Source: an uncultured Muribaculaceae bacterium
Lineage (GTDB): Bacteria > Bacteroidota > Bacteroidia > Bacteroidales > Muribaculaceae
Length of the DNA: 64,000 nt
NCBI GenBank assembly: GCA_910584665.1
Contig: CAJUBL010000006.1
Coordinates: 1-64,000 of the forward strand
Direction of reading: 5' to 3'
The notes beneath the pieces are model-generated. The model made no database searches and had not been told where the DNA came from. It worked only from the letters and a program-made list of their open reading frames with translations. Positions 24,066-33,213 of this stretch are shown here, one piece after another. Both the position numbers and the translations under genes were made by a program. Each line of letters opens with the position of its first letter. Within the stretch, counting starts at the first letter, position 1.

Positions 24066-25076
24066 ATGGCTGAAAATACTAATATATCGATTGATGAGAA
24101 AAAAGAGAACCGGCATCTTATCTCTTCGCTGGCTGTCGTAGTGATACTGGTTGCCGCTCTGGCACTTGTCGGATTTCTCTTTCTTAAAGAACCTCCGGAG
24201 ATAATAGAGGGTCAGGCCGACGCTACCTCCGTACGTATATCAGGTTCACTTCCGGGACGTGTCACAGAGTTTATGGTGCGCGAGGGTGATATGGTGCGTA
24301 AGGGTGATACTCTTGTTCACATCCACTCGGCTCTCGCCGAGGCTAAGCTTTCCCAGGCACAGGGTATGGTGGAAGCGGCCGAAGCTATGAACCGAAAGGT
24401 CGATGCCGGCACCCGGGTGCAGATCATACAGTCGGCCTACCAGCTGTGGCAACAGGCCAGGGCTGCTGTCGGGATAACCCGGAAGACTTATGACCGCATG
24501 CAGTCGCTCTATTCCAAGGGCGTGGTCTCGGAGCAGAAGCGTGATGAGGCAAAGGCTGCGTATGATGCGGCGGTTGCCGCCGCCACAGCGGCCGAGAGTC
24601 AGTACAGCCTTGCCAGGCAGGGCGCACAGCGCGAAGACAAGGAAAGTGCCAGTGCTATGGTAGGAGTGGCTCAGAGCGGAGTGGCTCAGGTCAACGCTCT
24701 GCTTGACGACCAGTATCTCACCGCTCCATGTGACGGACAGATCGATATAATATACCCTCATGAGGGAGAGCTTGTATCTATAGGCGCTCCTATAATGAAT
24801 CTCCTGCGTACAGACGACAAGTGGGTCACATTCAACGTACGTGAGGAATTGCTCAGCGACCTTACCATGGGCAAGACAATAAAGGTGACGGTTCCGGCTC
24901 TTGACATGAAAGAGATTGATGTCAGGATATACTATATCCAGGACATGGGAACGTATGCTACCTGGCGTGCCACCAAGTCGACCGGAGACTGGGACAGCCG
25001 TACTTTCCAGATCAAAGCCCGTCCCTCTGACTCCATACCCGACCTGCGGCCCGGTATGACAGTAATATATAACTGA
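24066..25076 (+). CDS. HlyD-family periplasmic adaptor (membrane fusion protein)
   Basis: A 336-aa membrane fusion protein that would link inner-membrane permeases to the TolC-like channel. One N-terminal membrane segment (LISSLAVVVILVAALALVGF, about 19-38) anchors it. A biotinyl-lipoyl half (SLPGRVTEFMVREGDMVRKG, about 59-78) leads into a long coiled coil of about 80-215 with many Ala and Gln, then the returning half AQVNALLDDQYLTAPCDGQI and a beta-barrel domain (ELLSDLTMGKTIKVTVPALD). The layout matches YhiI/YbhG-type adaptors that serve ABC-2 permeases. Spacing to the channel gene is 44 nt. Confidence 0.93.
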   Translation: MAENTNISIDEKKENRHLISSLAVVVILVAALALVGFLFLKEPPEIIEGQADATSVRISGSLPGRVTEFMVREGDMVRKGDTLVHIHSALAEAKLSQAQGMVEAAEAMNRKVDAGTRVQIIQSAYQLWQQARAAVGITRKTYDRMQSLYSKGVVSEQKRDEAKAAYDAAVAAATAAESQYSLARQGAQREDKESASAMVGVAQSGVAQVNALLDDQYLTAPCDGQIDIIYPHEGELVSIGAPIMNLLRTDDKWVTFNVREELLSDLTMGKTIKVTVPALDMKEIDVRIYYIQDMGTYATWRATKSTGDWDSRTFQIKARPSDSIPDLRPGMTVIYN

Positions 25077-25138
25077 TGTCGATATATATCCTGATATTCG
25101 GAAATACTATCGGAGCAGAATATTAATCGTATAAGATT

Positions 25139-26305
25139 ATGGCTTTTGCTAAAGGACTCGGTTCGACAATGAGACGTGAGATCCGTCGCCTGGGATCACG
25201 GCGTGTCTACCTGTGGGCAATGGTGCTCATACCGCTCGCCGTGGCCTTTTTTTTCCTGAATCTCATGGAAAGCGGGTTGCCGACCAAGGTCCCTACAGCT
25301 ATCATCGACCTTGACAACTCGTCGATGTCGCGCAATCTCACCCGCTCTCTGGGAAGTACCGAACTCATCGATCTGTCCTATCATGCCGACAGCTATCACG
25401 AGGCTATGGAAATGGTGCGGTCAGGCAGGATCTACGGATTTTTCCTCATTCCGCGTGACTTCGAGGCGCATGCTCTGGCAGGACGTACGCCGACGCTCAC
25501 ATATTACAGCAACATGACCTACTTTGTGCCGGGCACTCTCGCCTACAAGGGTTTCAAGACCATGGCTGTGCTCACGTCGGGCAAAGTAGTGGAGACTTCG
25601 CTCACCGGCAAGGGATTCAGCGAGGATCTCGCAGGAACGATTCTGCAGCCTATAGTTGTGGACACACATCCCATAGGCAATCCATGGACCAATTATTCGA
25701 TATACCTCAGCAACTCGTTTATCCCGGGATTGCTGGAACTCATGATATTTATGGTGACATGCTTCTCGATATGCGGGGAGATAAAGCATAGGACATCGGT
25801 TGAATGGATCGCTTATGCCCATGGCTCTGTCACTACAGCCCTGATAGGTAAGCTTTTGCCACAAACCGTCATATTCACAGTGATGGGGTGGGGATTCGAC
25901 GCCCTGCTCTTCAGGTATTCCGGCTTCCCCTGCGGCCATACCTGGAGTATGTTGCTGGCCATGCCTCTGTTTGTCATGGCGTCACAGGCCTTTGCCGTCA
26001 TTATATGCTCGGCTGTGCCCAACCTGCGTCTGGCCATGAGTATATGCTGCCTCACCGGTATTCTGGCGTTCTCAGTTGCGGCGTTCTCGTTTCCGGTCGA
26101 GAGTATGTACCCGTCAATAGGCATATTCAGCTATATACTGCCGGTGCGATGGTATTTTCTGATATATATAGACCAGGCCCTGAATGGTATCGATATGTAT
26201 TATTCACGTTACTGTTTTGTAGCACTGATCGTATTTATACTTGTGGCCTGTTCGATTGCCTGGAGGCTGAAGAAGAGATTGCTTAACCCTGTTTATGTGC
26301 CTTGA
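25139..26305 (+). CDS. ABC-2 type permease
   Basis: This 388-aa inner-membrane protein has the ABC-2 layout: one N-terminal helix (YLWAMVLIPLAVAFFFLNLM, about 24-43), a large extracytoplasmic domain of about 130 residues with the PTAIIDLDNSSMSRNLTRSL motif, and five helices from about 195 to 380. It resembles YhhJ/YbhR-like permeases, which form drug or solvent exporters with a dedicated ATPase. It is followed after 6 nt by a second permease, so the two likely form a heterodimer. No ATP-binding protein is encoded in the operon or nearby. Confidence 0.9.
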   Translation: MAFAKGLGSTMRREIRRLGSRRVYLWAMVLIPLAVAFFFLNLMESGLPTKVPTAIIDLDNSSMSRNLTRSLGSTELIDLSYHADSYHEAMEMVRSGRIYGFFLIPRDFEAHALAGRTPTLTYYSNMTYFVPGTLAYKGFKTMAVLTSGKVVETSLTGKGFSEDLAGTILQPIVVDTHPIGNPWTNYSIYLSNSFIPGLLELMIFMVTCFSICGEIKHRTSVEWIAYAHGSVTTALIGKLLPQTVIFTVMGWGFDALLFRYSGFPCGHTWSMLLAMPLFVMASQAFAVIICSAVPNLRLAMSICCLTGILAFSVAAFSFPVESMYPSIGIFSYILPVRWYFLIYIDQALNGIDMYYSRYCFVALIVFILVACSIAWRLKKRLLNPVYVP

Positions 26306-26311
26306 ATTGCT

Positions 26312-27526
26312 ATGTTTGGACGAATAAAAAACTGGACACTCACGGTAGCGCGTGTCATGAGGCGCGAACTATACCTCTCGCTGACCGATGTCGGCGTGAT
26401 GCTGTTCTTTCTTTTTCTGCCTCTGGTTTACCCTATAATATATACGCTGATATATAATCCGGAGGTAGCCCGTGAGATTCCTGTTGCGGTCATCGACGAC
26501 TGCCGTTCGGCCCAGAGCCGTGAGTTCGTGCGTATGGCCGACGCTACCGAGGCCATACACATCATTGGCTATGCCTCCGATATGGCCGAGGCCCGCCGAT
26601 GGAAGGACTCCAAGGCATGCTATGGAATTATCCATATCCCGGCCGACTATTCGCGTTCTCTGGGACGGGGAGAACAGGCAAACGTCACCTTCTACAGCGA
26701 TATGTCGCTGTTGTTGCGTTACCGTTCCATGCTCCTGAGCATGACCGAACTGCAGCTCGCCGCCGGTGCCATGATCCGCACGGAGGCGATCTCGTCGCTT
26801 GGGTCATTGGCGTCCGGGATGGGCGACAGTCCTGTCGAGAATGTGTCGTTTATGTTAGGTGATACAGAGCAGGGCTTCGCATCGTTTGTCATTCCGGGAA
26901 TCATTATTCTGATACTGCAGCAGAGTATGCTGCTTGGAATCACAATGCTCGGCGGCACGAGCTATGAGCGGCGCCTGCGGGGCGGCGGTGTCGATCCGCT
27001 TGCCGTAAGGGGAGCCACACCCGTAGCCTCGGTTATTGGTCGCATGCTCTGTTTTGTGCTTATATACATGCCGCTCTCAATCTATGTCATGCACTTTGTT
27101 CCGGTGATGTTCTCATTACCTCATGTCGGCTCGCCGATGCAGTATCTGCCATTCATATTGCCGATGCTTGTCGCTACGGCATTTATGGGCATGACTCTCG
27201 AGATTCTGGTCAGGGAACGAGAGATGTCGTTTATGGTTGTCGTGTTCACGTCGGTCGTTTTCCTGTTCCTCTCGGGGCTCACATGGCCGCGTTATGCCAT
27301 GAACTGGCTGTGGAAAGGCATAGGTGATCTTATACCGGCCACATGGGGTGTGGAAGGCTTCATCCGCATCAACTCCAATAATGCGACAATATATGATAAC
27401 GCCCATTGCTACATAATGATGTGGGGACTCGCCGTCTTCTATTTCTTCACAGCCATATGGGCCACAAGGTATATTGATGTCAGAGCGCGCTTGCAGACCG
27501 GGTACAGGTATTTGCCAAAAATGTGA
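26312..27526 (+). CDS. ABC-2 type permease
   Basis: A 404-aa paralogue of the preceding permease with the same topology: an N-terminal helix (VMLFFLFLPLVYPIIYTLIY, about 28-47), a periplasmic domain with PVAVIDDCRSAQSREFVRMA, then helices from about 190 to the end, including GIIILILQQSMLLGITMLGG and SFMVVVFTSVVFLFLSGLTW. It is the last gene of the operon. It should form the membrane part of the exporter with its neighbour, and an ATPase from elsewhere in the genome would be required if the system works by ATP hydrolysis. Confidence 0.9.
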   Translation: MFGRIKNWTLTVARVMRRELYLSLTDVGVMLFFLFLPLVYPIIYTLIYNPEVAREIPVAVIDDCRSAQSREFVRMADATEAIHIIGYASDMAEARRWKDSKACYGIIHIPADYSRSLGRGEQANVTFYSDMSLLLRYRSMLLSMTELQLAAGAMIRTEAISSLGSLASGMGDSPVENVSFMLGDTEQGFASFVIPGIIILILQQSMLLGITMLGGTSYERRLRGGGVDPLAVRGATPVASVIGRMLCFVLIYMPLSIYVMHFVPVMFSLPHVGSPMQYLPFILPMLVATAFMGMTLEILVREREMSFMVVVFTSVVFLFLSGLTWPRYAMNWLWKGIGDLIPATWGVEGFIRINSNNATIYDNAHCYIMMWGLAVFYFFTAIWATRYIDVRARLQTGYRYLPKM

Positions 27527-27729
27527 TTGCATGAAGATATCAGCTGGCCGGACGCGTATCGCCCTCTTGTTTTATGCCGACGGCAGTGTGTCGGGCCATG
27601 TATGGTTAATGGCTGTCTTGTGTTCAGTTCCTTTGAATATGAAGTTGATACATCTTTTCGTGCGCATTCTGTATCATATGTCGTAAGTATACTCTGAAAT
27701 CGGAATCCGGTTGCGGTCCAGTGATAAAG

Positions 27730-27765
27730 AATATCCTCATGGAAAAAATGCATAAGGATATTTTT
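27730..27765 (+). terminator. Possible terminator of the exporter operon
   Basis: AATATCCT (27730-27737) pairs with AGGATATT (27755-27762) and continues into TTTT. It lies about 200 bases past the operon stop codon, so it would terminate a long 3' tail. Confidence 0.4.
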
Positions 27766-27887
27766 GTTACGGTATAGGACCAGGCATAAAAATGCAAAGG
27801 CATATGACAGAACCGTAAAAATGCTCTAAAATAAAGAAGAACGTAAATAAATATTACCATTTGTTAGGATAATCGATATTTTTGTTA

Positions 27888-27895
27888 TACTTTTG
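27888..27895 (+). promoter_or_regulatory. -7 box for gdhA
   Basis: TACTTTTG, with TTTG at 27860-27863 upstream, lies 47 bases before the gdhA ATG. The spacing of the two elements is slightly longer than usual. Confidence 0.55.
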
Positions 27896-27942
27896 CGGTG
27901 GAAAACAATTTCAAGCAATAAATTATTGTTTAGGTTTATAAT

Positions 27943-29286
27943 ATGAAAGCAACTGAAGTTATCGACGACCTTAAGCGTCGTTTTCCCAATGAGCCAGAGT
28001 ATATCCAGGCTGTTGAAGAGGTTCTGACAACAATCGAGGACACTTATAATGAACACCCCGAATTTGAACGTTACAACCTTATAGAGCGACTCTGCATACC
28101 CGATCGGATTTTCTCTTTCCGCGTATCGTGGATCGACGATGCCGGCAAGGTGCGCAATAACATGGGATACCGTATACAGCATAATAATGCCATCGGTCCT
28201 TATAAAGGAGGTATACGTTTTCACTCATCGGTCAACCAGTCGATTCTCAAATTCCTTGCTTTCGAGCAGACTTTCAAGAATTCTCTCACCACTCTCGCCA
28301 TGGGCGGTGCCAAGGGTGGCAGTGATTTTTCTCCACGAGGCAAGAGTGACATGGAAGTGATGCGCTTCTGCCAGGCATTCGTTGCCGAGCTGTGGCGTCA
28401 TATCGGTCCCGACACCGATGTGCCTGCCGGTGATATAGGTGTAGGTGGCCGCGAAGTAGGCTATATGTACGGTTACTATAAGAAGATGGCCCGTGAATTC
28501 ACCGGCACTTTCACCGGCAAAGGTCTTGAGTTCGGCGGTTCGCTTATACGTCCTGAGGCTACAGGCTACGGCAACTGCTACTTCCTGCTCAATATGCTCG
28601 CTACGCGCGGCATCGACATCAGGGGCAAGCGTGTGGCTGTATCCGGATCCGGAAATGTGGCGACCTATACGGCAAAAAAACTGCTTGAACTCGGAGCTGT
28701 GGTCGTGTCTATGAGTGACAGTTCGGGTTCGATATATATTCCCGAAGGCATGACACCCGCCATGCTCGACTACATCTTTGAACTGAAAAATGTATATCGC
28801 GGCCGCATCAGCGAGGTTGCCGAGGAATATCCCGATCAGGTTCAGTACTTCCCGGGAGAGCGTCCATGGCACCGTGTGAAATGTGATATCGCCATGCCTT
28901 CGGCAACACAGAACGAGATTGACGGTGACGATGCGCGTGCTCTGCTCCAGGGTGGATGTATTGCAGTGAGCGAGGGTGCCAACATGCCGTCGACCCCCGA
29001 GGCAATAAAGGAATTCCTCTCGGCAAAGATTCTGTATGCTCCGGGTAAAGCCGCCAACGCAGGCGGTGTGGCGACATCAGGACTCGAGATGGCACAGAAC
29101 TCCCAGAAACTCTCATGGAGCGCCGCCGAGGTTGATGCTAAACTCAAGGACATCATGGCCAATATCCACGCCCAGTGTGTGGCTCACGGTACTGAGTCTG
29201 ACGGATTCATCAATTACGTCAAGGGTGCCAATGTGGCCGGCTTTATGAAGGTAGCACGTGCCATGATGGCTCAGGGTGTACTCTGA
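27943..29286 (+). CDS. gdhA: NADP-type glutamate dehydrogenase
   Basis: GdhA assimilates ammonia by reductive amination of 2-oxoglutarate in the cytosol, or runs in reverse. The 447-aa length matches the bacterial hexameric small GDH class. PYKGGIRFHSSV contains substrate-binding Lys88, and GGAKGGSDF contains catalytic Lys124. The nucleotide-binding domain has AVSGSGNVATYTAKKLLELG (about 233-252). The C-terminus ends with NYVKGANVAGFMKVARAMMA. A strong terminator follows. Bacteroidales often hold two gdh genes; cofactor preference (NADPH) is inferred from the class rather than proven by a residue. Confidence 0.96.
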   Translation: MKATEVIDDLKRRFPNEPEYIQAVEEVLTTIEDTYNEHPEFERYNLIERLCIPDRIFSFRVSWIDDAGKVRNNMGYRIQHNNAIGPYKGGIRFHSSVNQSILKFLAFEQTFKNSLTTLAMGGAKGGSDFSPRGKSDMEVMRFCQAFVAELWRHIGPDTDVPAGDIGVGGREVGYMYGYYKKMAREFTGTFTGKGLEFGGSLIRPEATGYGNCYFLLNMLATRGIDIRGKRVAVSGSGNVATYTAKKLLELGAVVVSMSDSSGSIYIPEGMTPAMLDYIFELKNVYRGRISEVAEEYPDQVQYFPGERPWHRVKCDIAMPSATQNEIDGDDARALLQGGCIAVSEGANMPSTPEAIKEFLSAKILYAPGKAANAGGVATSGLEMAQNSQKLSWSAAEVDAKLKDIMANIHAQCVAHGTESDGFINYVKGANVAGFMKVARAMMAQGVL

Positions 29287-29327
29287 AATTAGATAGATGA
29301 ACATTTAAGATTGGTTTTATATAAGGT

Positions 29328-29363
29328 AAAGCGGGGTCTGTCGTGATGACAGACCCCGCTTTT
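29328..29363 (+). terminator. gdhA terminator
   Basis: A perfect 15-bp GC-rich stem (AAAGCGGGGTCTGTC at 29328-29342 with 29348-29363 including the trailing TTT) and a five-base loop lie 42 bases after the gdhA stop. Confidence 0.92.
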
Positions 29364-29407
29364 GCATTTCTGTCGTCAGTCTGAAAATCTATGTCTTCGT
29401 CTTTTTT

Positions 29408-29490
29408 TGCGTAATTCGCGTTTATCGTTCAGTTTTAATTATCTGCACAGAACGTTTTCGGAGCAACGCGTAGAAAGAATCTGTGCTTTA
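29408..29490 (-). repeat. Dispersed intergenic repeat, copy R1
   Basis: On the minus strand this reads AAAGCACAGATTCTTTCTA, then a GCGTTGCTCCGAAAACGTTCT hairpin-like word (in part), GAACGATAA and CGCGAATTACGC. The same word order occurs at 32735, 60617 and 62677. It fills most of the gap between gdhA and upp. Confidence 0.75.
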
Positions 29491-29531
29491 AAATATTCGA
29501 TGCGGGGTCTTGTTATTACAGGAAAATTCTG

Positions 29532-29539
29532 TAATTTTG
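29532..29539 (+). promoter_or_regulatory. -7 box for upp-murB
   Basis: TAATTTTG ends one base before an in-frame ATG at 29541, so that ATG would lie upstream of the expected transcription start. The next ATG at 29568 must therefore be the start of upp. Confidence 0.65.
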
Positions 29540-29567
29540 GATGTCCAATAAACAGAAATACATATTT

Positions 29568-30221
29568 ATGGAAATAATAAATTTTGCCGATTCATGCTCG
29601 CTCGTCAGTCAATACATGCGCGAACTGCGGGATGTCAGTATACAGGGTGACATGATGCGTTTCCGCCGTAATCTGGAACGCATCGGTGAAATCATGGCAT
29701 TCGAGATTTCACGCACTCTCAGTTATGGCAAAGAAGAGGTGACCACCCCGTTGGCCCGAACTGAGTGTGATGTTATAACCGACAGGATTGTGCTCGGCAC
29801 CATTTTTCGTGCCGGCGTGCCTTTCCATCAGGGATTCCTCAACTTCTTCGATACTGCCGAGAATGCTTTTGTGAGTGCCTATCGTAAGTACAAGGAAAAG
29901 GAAAACTTCGATATCTGCATCGAGTATCTGGCCTCACCACGTCTTGACGGTAAAGTGCTTATTCTTGCCGACCCTATGCTCGCCACAGGCGCCTCGATGG
30001 AACTCAGCTATCGTGCGCTTCTGACCAAAGGCGATCCGTCCCATATTCATGTAGCTTCGGTAATAGCCTCCCGTCAGGCTATAGACTATATCAGGCGAAC
30101 ATTCCCCGAAGACAGAACCACGATATGGGTGGGTGCTGTTGATCCCGAGATTAACGCCCACAGCTATATCGTTCCCGGTCTCGGCGATGCCGGTGATCTC
30201 GCTTACGGCATCAAGGATTGA
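29568..30221 (+). CDS. upp: Uracil phosphoribosyltransferase
   Basis: Upp salvages uracil to UMP with PRPP in the cytosol. The 217-aa product has the phosphoribosyltransferase loop ILADPMLATGASMELSYRAL (about 136-155), which binds PRPP, RIVLGTIFRAGVPFHQGFL earlier, and the uracil-binding C-terminal PGLGDAGDLAYG. Start 29568 is set by the position of the -7 box, not just by length. The next gene, murB, begins 5 nt after the stop, so the two are co-transcribed although their pathways (pyrimidine salvage and peptidoglycan) are unrelated. Confidence 0.94.
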   Translation: MEIINFADSCSLVSQYMRELRDVSIQGDMMRFRRNLERIGEIMAFEISRTLSYGKEEVTTPLARTECDVITDRIVLGTIFRAGVPFHQGFLNFFDTAENAFVSAYRKYKEKENFDICIEYLASPRLDGKVLILADPMLATGASMELSYRALLTKGDPSHIHVASVIASRQAIDYIRRTFPEDRTTIWVGAVDPEINAHSYIVPGLGDAGDLAYGIKD

Positions 30222-30226
30222 CCGAT

Positions 30227-31297
30227 ATGCTGAATATTATTGAACACGCCTCCCTCAGGCCGCTTAATACTTTTGGCATAGACGGCTCTGTAGCCATGCT
30301 TGTCGAGTGGGAATCGGCAGCCGATCTTGATGCATTTTTCCGTGACAGCGACTGCTCGTTCGCGTTGCCGCCCAAACCGATAGGGCAGGGCAGCAATCTC
30401 CTTTTTGCTTCCTATAGTTATGACGGTATGTTTCTTAGATGTACCAATCGGGATCATGTGATACAGTCACGGGACGAGGATGGCTCGGTCAATATCCTGG
30501 TGGGAGCCGGATGTGCTCTTGACGAACTCATCGGGTGGACATGCCGCCAGCAGATATGGGGACTCGAGAACCTGTCTCTTATTCCCGGGACTGTCGGCGG
30601 CGCTGCTGTACAGAATGTCGGTGCCTATGGTGCTGAATTTGGCGACGTCGTCACCGAAGTTTACTGCTACGACACCCGCCGCATGTGTGAGATCACGCTT
30701 TCTCGCGAGAATCTGAATTACGGTTACAGGGATTCTATATTCAAACATCAGGTCAATCCCGGTCAGCTTGTCGTGACTGCTGTTTTGATTAAACTCTCGC
30801 TCAGGCCTGCACCCAGAGTTGATTACGGAAATCTCCGATCACATCTTACAGGCCGGCTCGGAGGAGACCTGACTCCATCCGATCTCCGCGATGCTGTGAT
30901 AGCCATACGTCGTTCCAAACTTCCTGATGTTGAAGCTACCGGAAGTGCCGGCAGTTTCTTCAGGAATCCTGTGATCTCACAGCGGAAATTCTCTACGGTC
31001 ATTGATCTGGCCCGCTCCATGGGCATCGGAGAGTCAGAGATACCTTCGTATCCTGTTGCCGACAGTTCGGGCTGTCAGATGGTCAAACTTTCAGCGGCAT
31101 GGCTTATCGACAAGTCAGGTTGGAAAGCATATCGCCGTTGGAATGTTGCGACATGGCCTGCTCAGCCTCTTGTCCTTGTCAATACCACCGGATATGCTTC
31201 GGGGGTAGAGGTCCTGTCTCTTGCTACAGATATAATGGATGACATCGAACGCAAATGGAGCATACGTCTCGAACCTGAAGTCGAAATACTTTTTTAG
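30227..31297 (+). CDS. murB: UDP-N-acetylenolpyruvoylglucosamine reductase
   Basis: MurB reduces UDP-GlcNAc-enolpyruvate to UDP-MurNAc with FAD and NADPH in peptidoglycan precursor synthesis. The 356-aa product is of the E. coli (type I) kind: ASLRPLNTFGID near the start, NLSLIPGTVGGAAVQNVGAY (FAD-binding, about 112-131), GSAGSFFRNPV with the catalytic Ser, and LEPEVEIL with the catalytic Glu near the end. The C-terminal SAAWLIDKSGWKAYRRWNVA region is the extra loop that type II enzymes lack. ATG 30227 is preferred to a TTG at 30218 that overlaps the upp stop. Confidence 0.95.
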   Translation: MLNIIEHASLRPLNTFGIDGSVAMLVEWESAADLDAFFRDSDCSFALPPKPIGQGSNLLFASYSYDGMFLRCTNRDHVIQSRDEDGSVNILVGAGCALDELIGWTCRQQIWGLENLSLIPGTVGGAAVQNVGAYGAEFGDVVTEVYCYDTRRMCEITLSRENLNYGYRDSIFKHQVNPGQLVVTAVLIKLSLRPAPRVDYGNLRSHLTGRLGGDLTPSDLRDAVIAIRRSKLPDVEATGSAGSFFRNPVISQRKFSTVIDLARSMGIGESEIPSYPVADSSGCQMVKLSAAWLIDKSGWKAYRRWNVATWPAQPLVLVNTTGYASGVEVLSLATDIMDDIERKWSIRLEPEVEILF

Positions 31298-31481
31298 AAG
31301 TATGTTGTTAGAGCTCGCTTTCAGACTGTTTTTCCGTCCGTTTTTTCTCGGGTAACCGTCCGCTTTTTTGAAATTTTGAATTCTCAGGGCCTTAAAATTG
31401 CTTTAATAAACTGATTATTAATAATATATCTCCATTTTTGTTGGTTTCTTTTTTTGTTCTGAAAAATTTTATTGCTACGCC
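31298..31481. other. Spacer between murB and the SpmAB-like gene
   Basis: This 184-bp AT-rich spacer holds no repeat copy or gene. A T-rich tract near 31440-31470 precedes the next ATG; I see no confident -7 box. Confidence 0.3.
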
Positions 31482-32711
31482 ATGGTCCTGAACTACATCT
31501 GGATTGTATTTTTTATTGTCGCCTTTGTTGCTTCCATCCTCAGATCGGCGACGGGTGACTTTACTGTCTGGAGTGAAGTGATGGGAGCCTCGTTCACCTC
31601 GGCCGCAAACGCTTTTGAGATTGCCTTGTATCTTACAGGTGTACTCTCTCTCTGGCTCGGTCTTATGAAGATCGGTGAACGTGCCGGGGTAATTCACGTT
31701 TTCGGTCGTCTCGTCTCGCCTCTTTTCTCCCGTCTGTTTCCGGGAGTTCCGAAAGATCATCCGGCTATGGGCTCCATGTTCATGAACATGTCTGCCAATA
31801 TGCTCGGCCTCGACAATGCGGCCACGCCCCTCGGCCTGAAAGCTATGCAGGAGCTTCAGTCAGTCAATCCCCAGAAAGACCGCGCGACCGATGCGATGAT
31901 AATGTTCCTGGTTCTCAACGCTTCGGGGCTGTGTCTTATTCCCATAAGCATCATGATGTACAGGGCTCAGGCGGGAGCCGCAAATCCTACTGATGTCTTT
32001 CTCCCTATCCTCGTTGCCACGTTTATGGCTACATTTGTCGGCATTGTTTCCCTGTGTATCCGTCAGCGTATACGTCTTTTTGATCCTGTACTCCTGTCAT
32101 GGCTTGGAGGCATGGCTGCTGTTATCGGATTTATTGTCTGGTTTTTTTCCTCTCTTCCGCGCGAGACCGTCCAGCTATGGAGCGGGATGATTGCGAACAT
32201 TATTCTTTTCAGCGTCATAATTCTTTTTATTTTGGCCGGAATACGTCGCCGCCTTAATATGTATGAGGCCTTTATCGAAGGCGCAAAAGATGGCTTTAAA
32301 ACGGCTGTGATGATTATCCCTTACCTTGTTGCGATACTCGTTGCGATCGGAATGTTCAGGGCATCCGGTGCCATGGATGTGCTGACTGATGCGATGGCAT
32401 CCGTTGTCGTATGGCTTGGCTTTGACGCCGATTGGGTTGCGGCACTCCCCACTGCAATCATGAAACCGCTGAGCGGTAGTGGTTCACGCGGCCTGATGGT
32501 CGATCTGATGAATACCTATGGTGCCGACTCTTTTGTCGCTCGCGTTTCAGCATCGATTCAGGGCAGTACCGACACGATGTTCTATGTTCTGGCTGTATAC
32601 TTCGGTAGTGTAGGGGTGAAGCGCACACGTTATGCTGTTTCATATGCACTGTTGGCCGATGTAGTAGGCTCCGTATCAGGTATCATAGCCGCCTATATTT
32701 TCTTCCGGTAA
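31482..32711 (+). CDS. SpmA-SpmB fusion, nucleoside-recognition/Gate domain membrane protein
   Basis: A 409-aa membrane protein joining two Gate-domain halves that are separate SpmA and SpmB proteins in Bacillus. The SpmA half (about 1-200) has the conserved ANMLGLDNAATPLGLKAMQE and MFLVLNASGLCLIPISIMMY; the SpmB half (about 235-409) has FIEGAKDGFKTAVMIIPYLV, TAIMKPLSGSGSRGLMVDLM and QGSTDTMFYVLAVYFGSVGV. About eight or nine helices are visible. In a non-sporulating organism the role is unknown; similar proteins are common in Bacteroidetes. The annotation spore maturation protein would be misleading here. Confidence 0.9.
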   Translation: MVLNYIWIVFFIVAFVASILRSATGDFTVWSEVMGASFTSAANAFEIALYLTGVLSLWLGLMKIGERAGVIHVFGRLVSPLFSRLFPGVPKDHPAMGSMFMNMSANMLGLDNAATPLGLKAMQELQSVNPQKDRATDAMIMFLVLNASGLCLIPISIMMYRAQAGAANPTDVFLPILVATFMATFVGIVSLCIRQRIRLFDPVLLSWLGGMAAVIGFIVWFFSSLPRETVQLWSGMIANIILFSVIILFILAGIRRRLNMYEAFIEGAKDGFKTAVMIIPYLVAILVAIGMFRASGAMDVLTDAMASVVVWLGFDADWVAALPTAIMKPLSGSGSRGLMVDLMNTYGADSFVARVSASIQGSTDTMFYVLAVYFGSVGVKRTRYAVSYALLADVVGSVSGIIAAYIFFR

Positions 32712-32734
32712 GCCGGCGGCTGGCTGATAGTGTT

Positions 32735-33107
32735 AAAGTGCAGATTCTTTCTACGCTTTGCTCCGAAAGGGTTCTAAGATAATTAACGTTGAACGATAAT
32801 CGCAGATTATTGGGGACTATCCGGGTGGTTGGATTAACAACCGCAAATTACGCGAATTACGCAAAATTTATTAGATGTAGATTCTTACTCTGCTACACTT
32901 CAAAAGTATTCTGAATGATAATTAAAGTTGAAAGATAGTCGTTTATTACACAAAAATCATGTTCTCACAGATGGATATATAATCGATGCATAAAACTTAT
33001 TTGCGTAATTTGCGGTTTTTCAACTTTCCGGATGGTCTCCAATAATCTGCGAAATCTGCGTTTTAACACAAAACCGTCCGGATAGCCCAAAAATGTAATC
33101 CGCGCTT
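32735..33107. repeat. Dispersed intergenic repeat, copy cluster R2
   Basis: This cluster fills the 502-bp gap between the SpmAB-like gene and ybeY. 32735-32870 reads AAAGTGCAGATTCTTTCTA, a CGCTTTGCTCCGAAAG block, GAACGATAATCGCAGATTA, TATCCGGGTGG and ACCGCAAATTACGCGAATTA in order. 32873-32950 is a worn second copy. 33001-33107 contains the reverse-oriented words TTGCGTAATTTGCGGTT, CCGGATGG and AATCTGCGAAATCTGCG. No gene is visible between 32712 and 33213. Confidence 0.8.
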
Positions 33108-33148
33108 AACTAAACATACTCTTAGTTTTTTTTCAAATAAAAAATTCC

Positions 33149-33156
33149 TAATTTTG
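33149..33156 (+). promoter_or_regulatory. -7 box for ybeY-mnmG
   Basis: TAATTTTG lies 57 bases upstream of the ybeY ATG, directly after the repeat cluster. Confidence 0.55.
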
Positions 33157-33213
33157 CAATGTGACTGAACTGCCTCCGCAGTCAGAGTATTTGCATTACC
33201 TAACATTCTGAAA

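Larger units (their letters stand above)
27527..27942. other. Spacer between exporter operon and gdhA
   Basis: Apart from the hairpin at 27730-27765 and the gdhA -7 box at 27888-27895, this 416-bp AT-rich spacer holds no gene, tRNA or repeat that I can recognise. Confidence 0.5.

Noticed and set aside
32735..33107. CRISPR array, suggested by short recurrent words
   Set aside because: Repeat units vary in length, spacing and orientation, recur at other loci and have no unique spacers or cas genes nearby.
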